From positions 1-64,000 of the forward strand of contig NYMS01000016.1 in the NCBI GenBank assembly GCA_002529455.1: 64,000 nucleotides of DNA, in the 5' to 3' direction. Source of the stretch: Glycomyces fuscus. Lineage in GTDB: Bacteria; Actinomycetota; Actinomycetes; Streptosporangiales; Streptosporangiaceae. Shown here piece after piece: positions 63,639 to 64,000 of the stretch; position 1 is the first letter of the stretch, and every line of letters starts with the position of its first letter. The notes below the pieces were generated by a model that worked only from the letters and a program-made list of their open reading frames with translations, was not told the DNA's origin and made no database searches. The position numbers were made by a program, and so were the translations under genes.

Positions 63639-64000
63639 TCAGGCGGAGAACTCCTCGCTCGCGTCGGCGAGGATGTCGAGCACCACGATCGGGTCGGGCA
63701 GGACCACCGATCCGCCCGCCGCGCGCGGGGTGCGGATCCAGGTGACCCGGCCGCCGGAGGGCAGCAGCGAGGGGGCGCCGAGCACGAAGCTGTCCCGGCA
63801 GTGCCAGCGCAGCCCCGGCATCTCCTCCACGGCCTCGGGCACGCAGTCCAGGTGGCAGGACCACCACTCGTCCTCGTCCACCGGCGAGCGGGTGGCGACG
63901 AAGAACAGGTAGCGCGAGGACTCCACCGCCGCGACCGGGCCGGCGGGCACGCCCGAGCGGCCCATGCGCGCCAGCGCCATCACGCCCGCCTCGCGGGGGA
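63639..64000 (-). CDS. Partial gene: bifunctional DNA primase/polymerase-like, C-terminal part
   Basis: At least 120 codons open through the right edge, where the frame continues upstream (PREAGVMALARM). The visible C-terminus (SGVPAGPVAAVESSRYLFFVAT; LRWHCRDSFVLGAPSLLPSGG; VTWIRTP) resembles the end of actinobacterial prim-pol-like (N-terminal bifunctional primase/polymerase) proteins. The catalytic part would lie outside the window, so the call is tentative. Confidence 0.6.
   Translation of the reverse strand, partial: PREAGVMALARMGRSGVPAGPVAAVESSRYLFFVATRSPVDEDEWWSCHLDCVPEAVEEMPGLRWHCRDSFVLGAPSLLPSGGRVTWIRTPRAAGGSVVLPDPIVVLDILADASEEFSA

Noticed and set aside
1..64000. tRNA, rRNA, CRISPR arrays, insertion sequences and integrase genes
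   Set aside because: I looked for TPsiC-like arms, regular spaced repeats, transposase motifs and terminal inverted repeats and saw none that hold up by eye. A tRNA search tool would be decisive.

Overview
The window is about 72% GC, uses GTG starts freely, packs genes tightly and shows strong actinobacterial synteny (carD/ispF/cysS/rlmB, phoU/senX3-regX3, mshA/ybjN/gpmA, murT/gatD, sseA/sseC, a 32-residue bS22 ribosomal protein, hemL). It is a chromosomal segment of a filamentous actinomycete. Sequence style suggests Nocardiopsis or a close Streptosporangiales relative (inference). I see no tRNA, rRNA, CRISPR array, insertion sequence or prophage.

Left arm (1-11.9 kb): part of a nonribosomal peptide (NRPS) biosynthetic cluster that continues past the left edge. 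A minus-strand NRPS begins directly with an adenylation domain (initiation-like). Divergent from it, across a 1.16 kb partly AT-rich gap, lie a cytosolic serine hydrolase of the penicillin-binding-protein/class C beta-lactamase fold, a bimodular NRPS (C-A-PCP-C-A-PCP-E) that ends in an epimerase with no thioesterase, and an MbtH-like protein. This is the arrangement expected for a stand-alone PBP-type thioesterase that releases, and probably macrocyclises, a peptide with a D-configured C-terminal residue.

Centre-left (11.9-32 kb): conserved core genes. They include topoisomerase IB, rlmB, cysS, an acidic-tailed membrane protein, ispF, carD (without the usual ispD between them), phoU divergent from senX3-regX3 across a candidate PHO box, dtd, a DUF2207 membrane protein, two tandem zinc metallopeptidases, and an alpha/beta hydrolase divergent from a TetR regulator across two near-identical operators.

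Centre-right (32-50 kb): a leaderless blaI-M56 peptidase pair, a macrodomain protein, a photolyase gene fragment next to a DUF523-DUF1722 gene, an esterase, the mshA-ybjN-gpmA block, a GIDE-domain membrane protein, a nitrobindin-like protein without its usual heme histidine, ygfZ, an oxidoreductase and murT-gatD (lipid II amidation).

Right arm (50-64 kb): the sseA-sseC sulfurtransferase operon behind a cysteine-containing leader peptide, thioredoxin, envelope proteins, a Mycobacterium-like block (HAD phosphatase, SDR, bS22, phosphatase, hemL), an RloA/RloB ATPase-TOPRIM pair that looks like an AbiL-type defence system, a PAP2 phosphatase, rraA, a frameshifted LuxR remnant and a partial primase/polymerase-like gene at the edge. 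At least seven genes, and the leader peptide, have a -10-like hexamer 6-9 nt before the start codon and no ribosome binding site, so leaderless translation appears common here.
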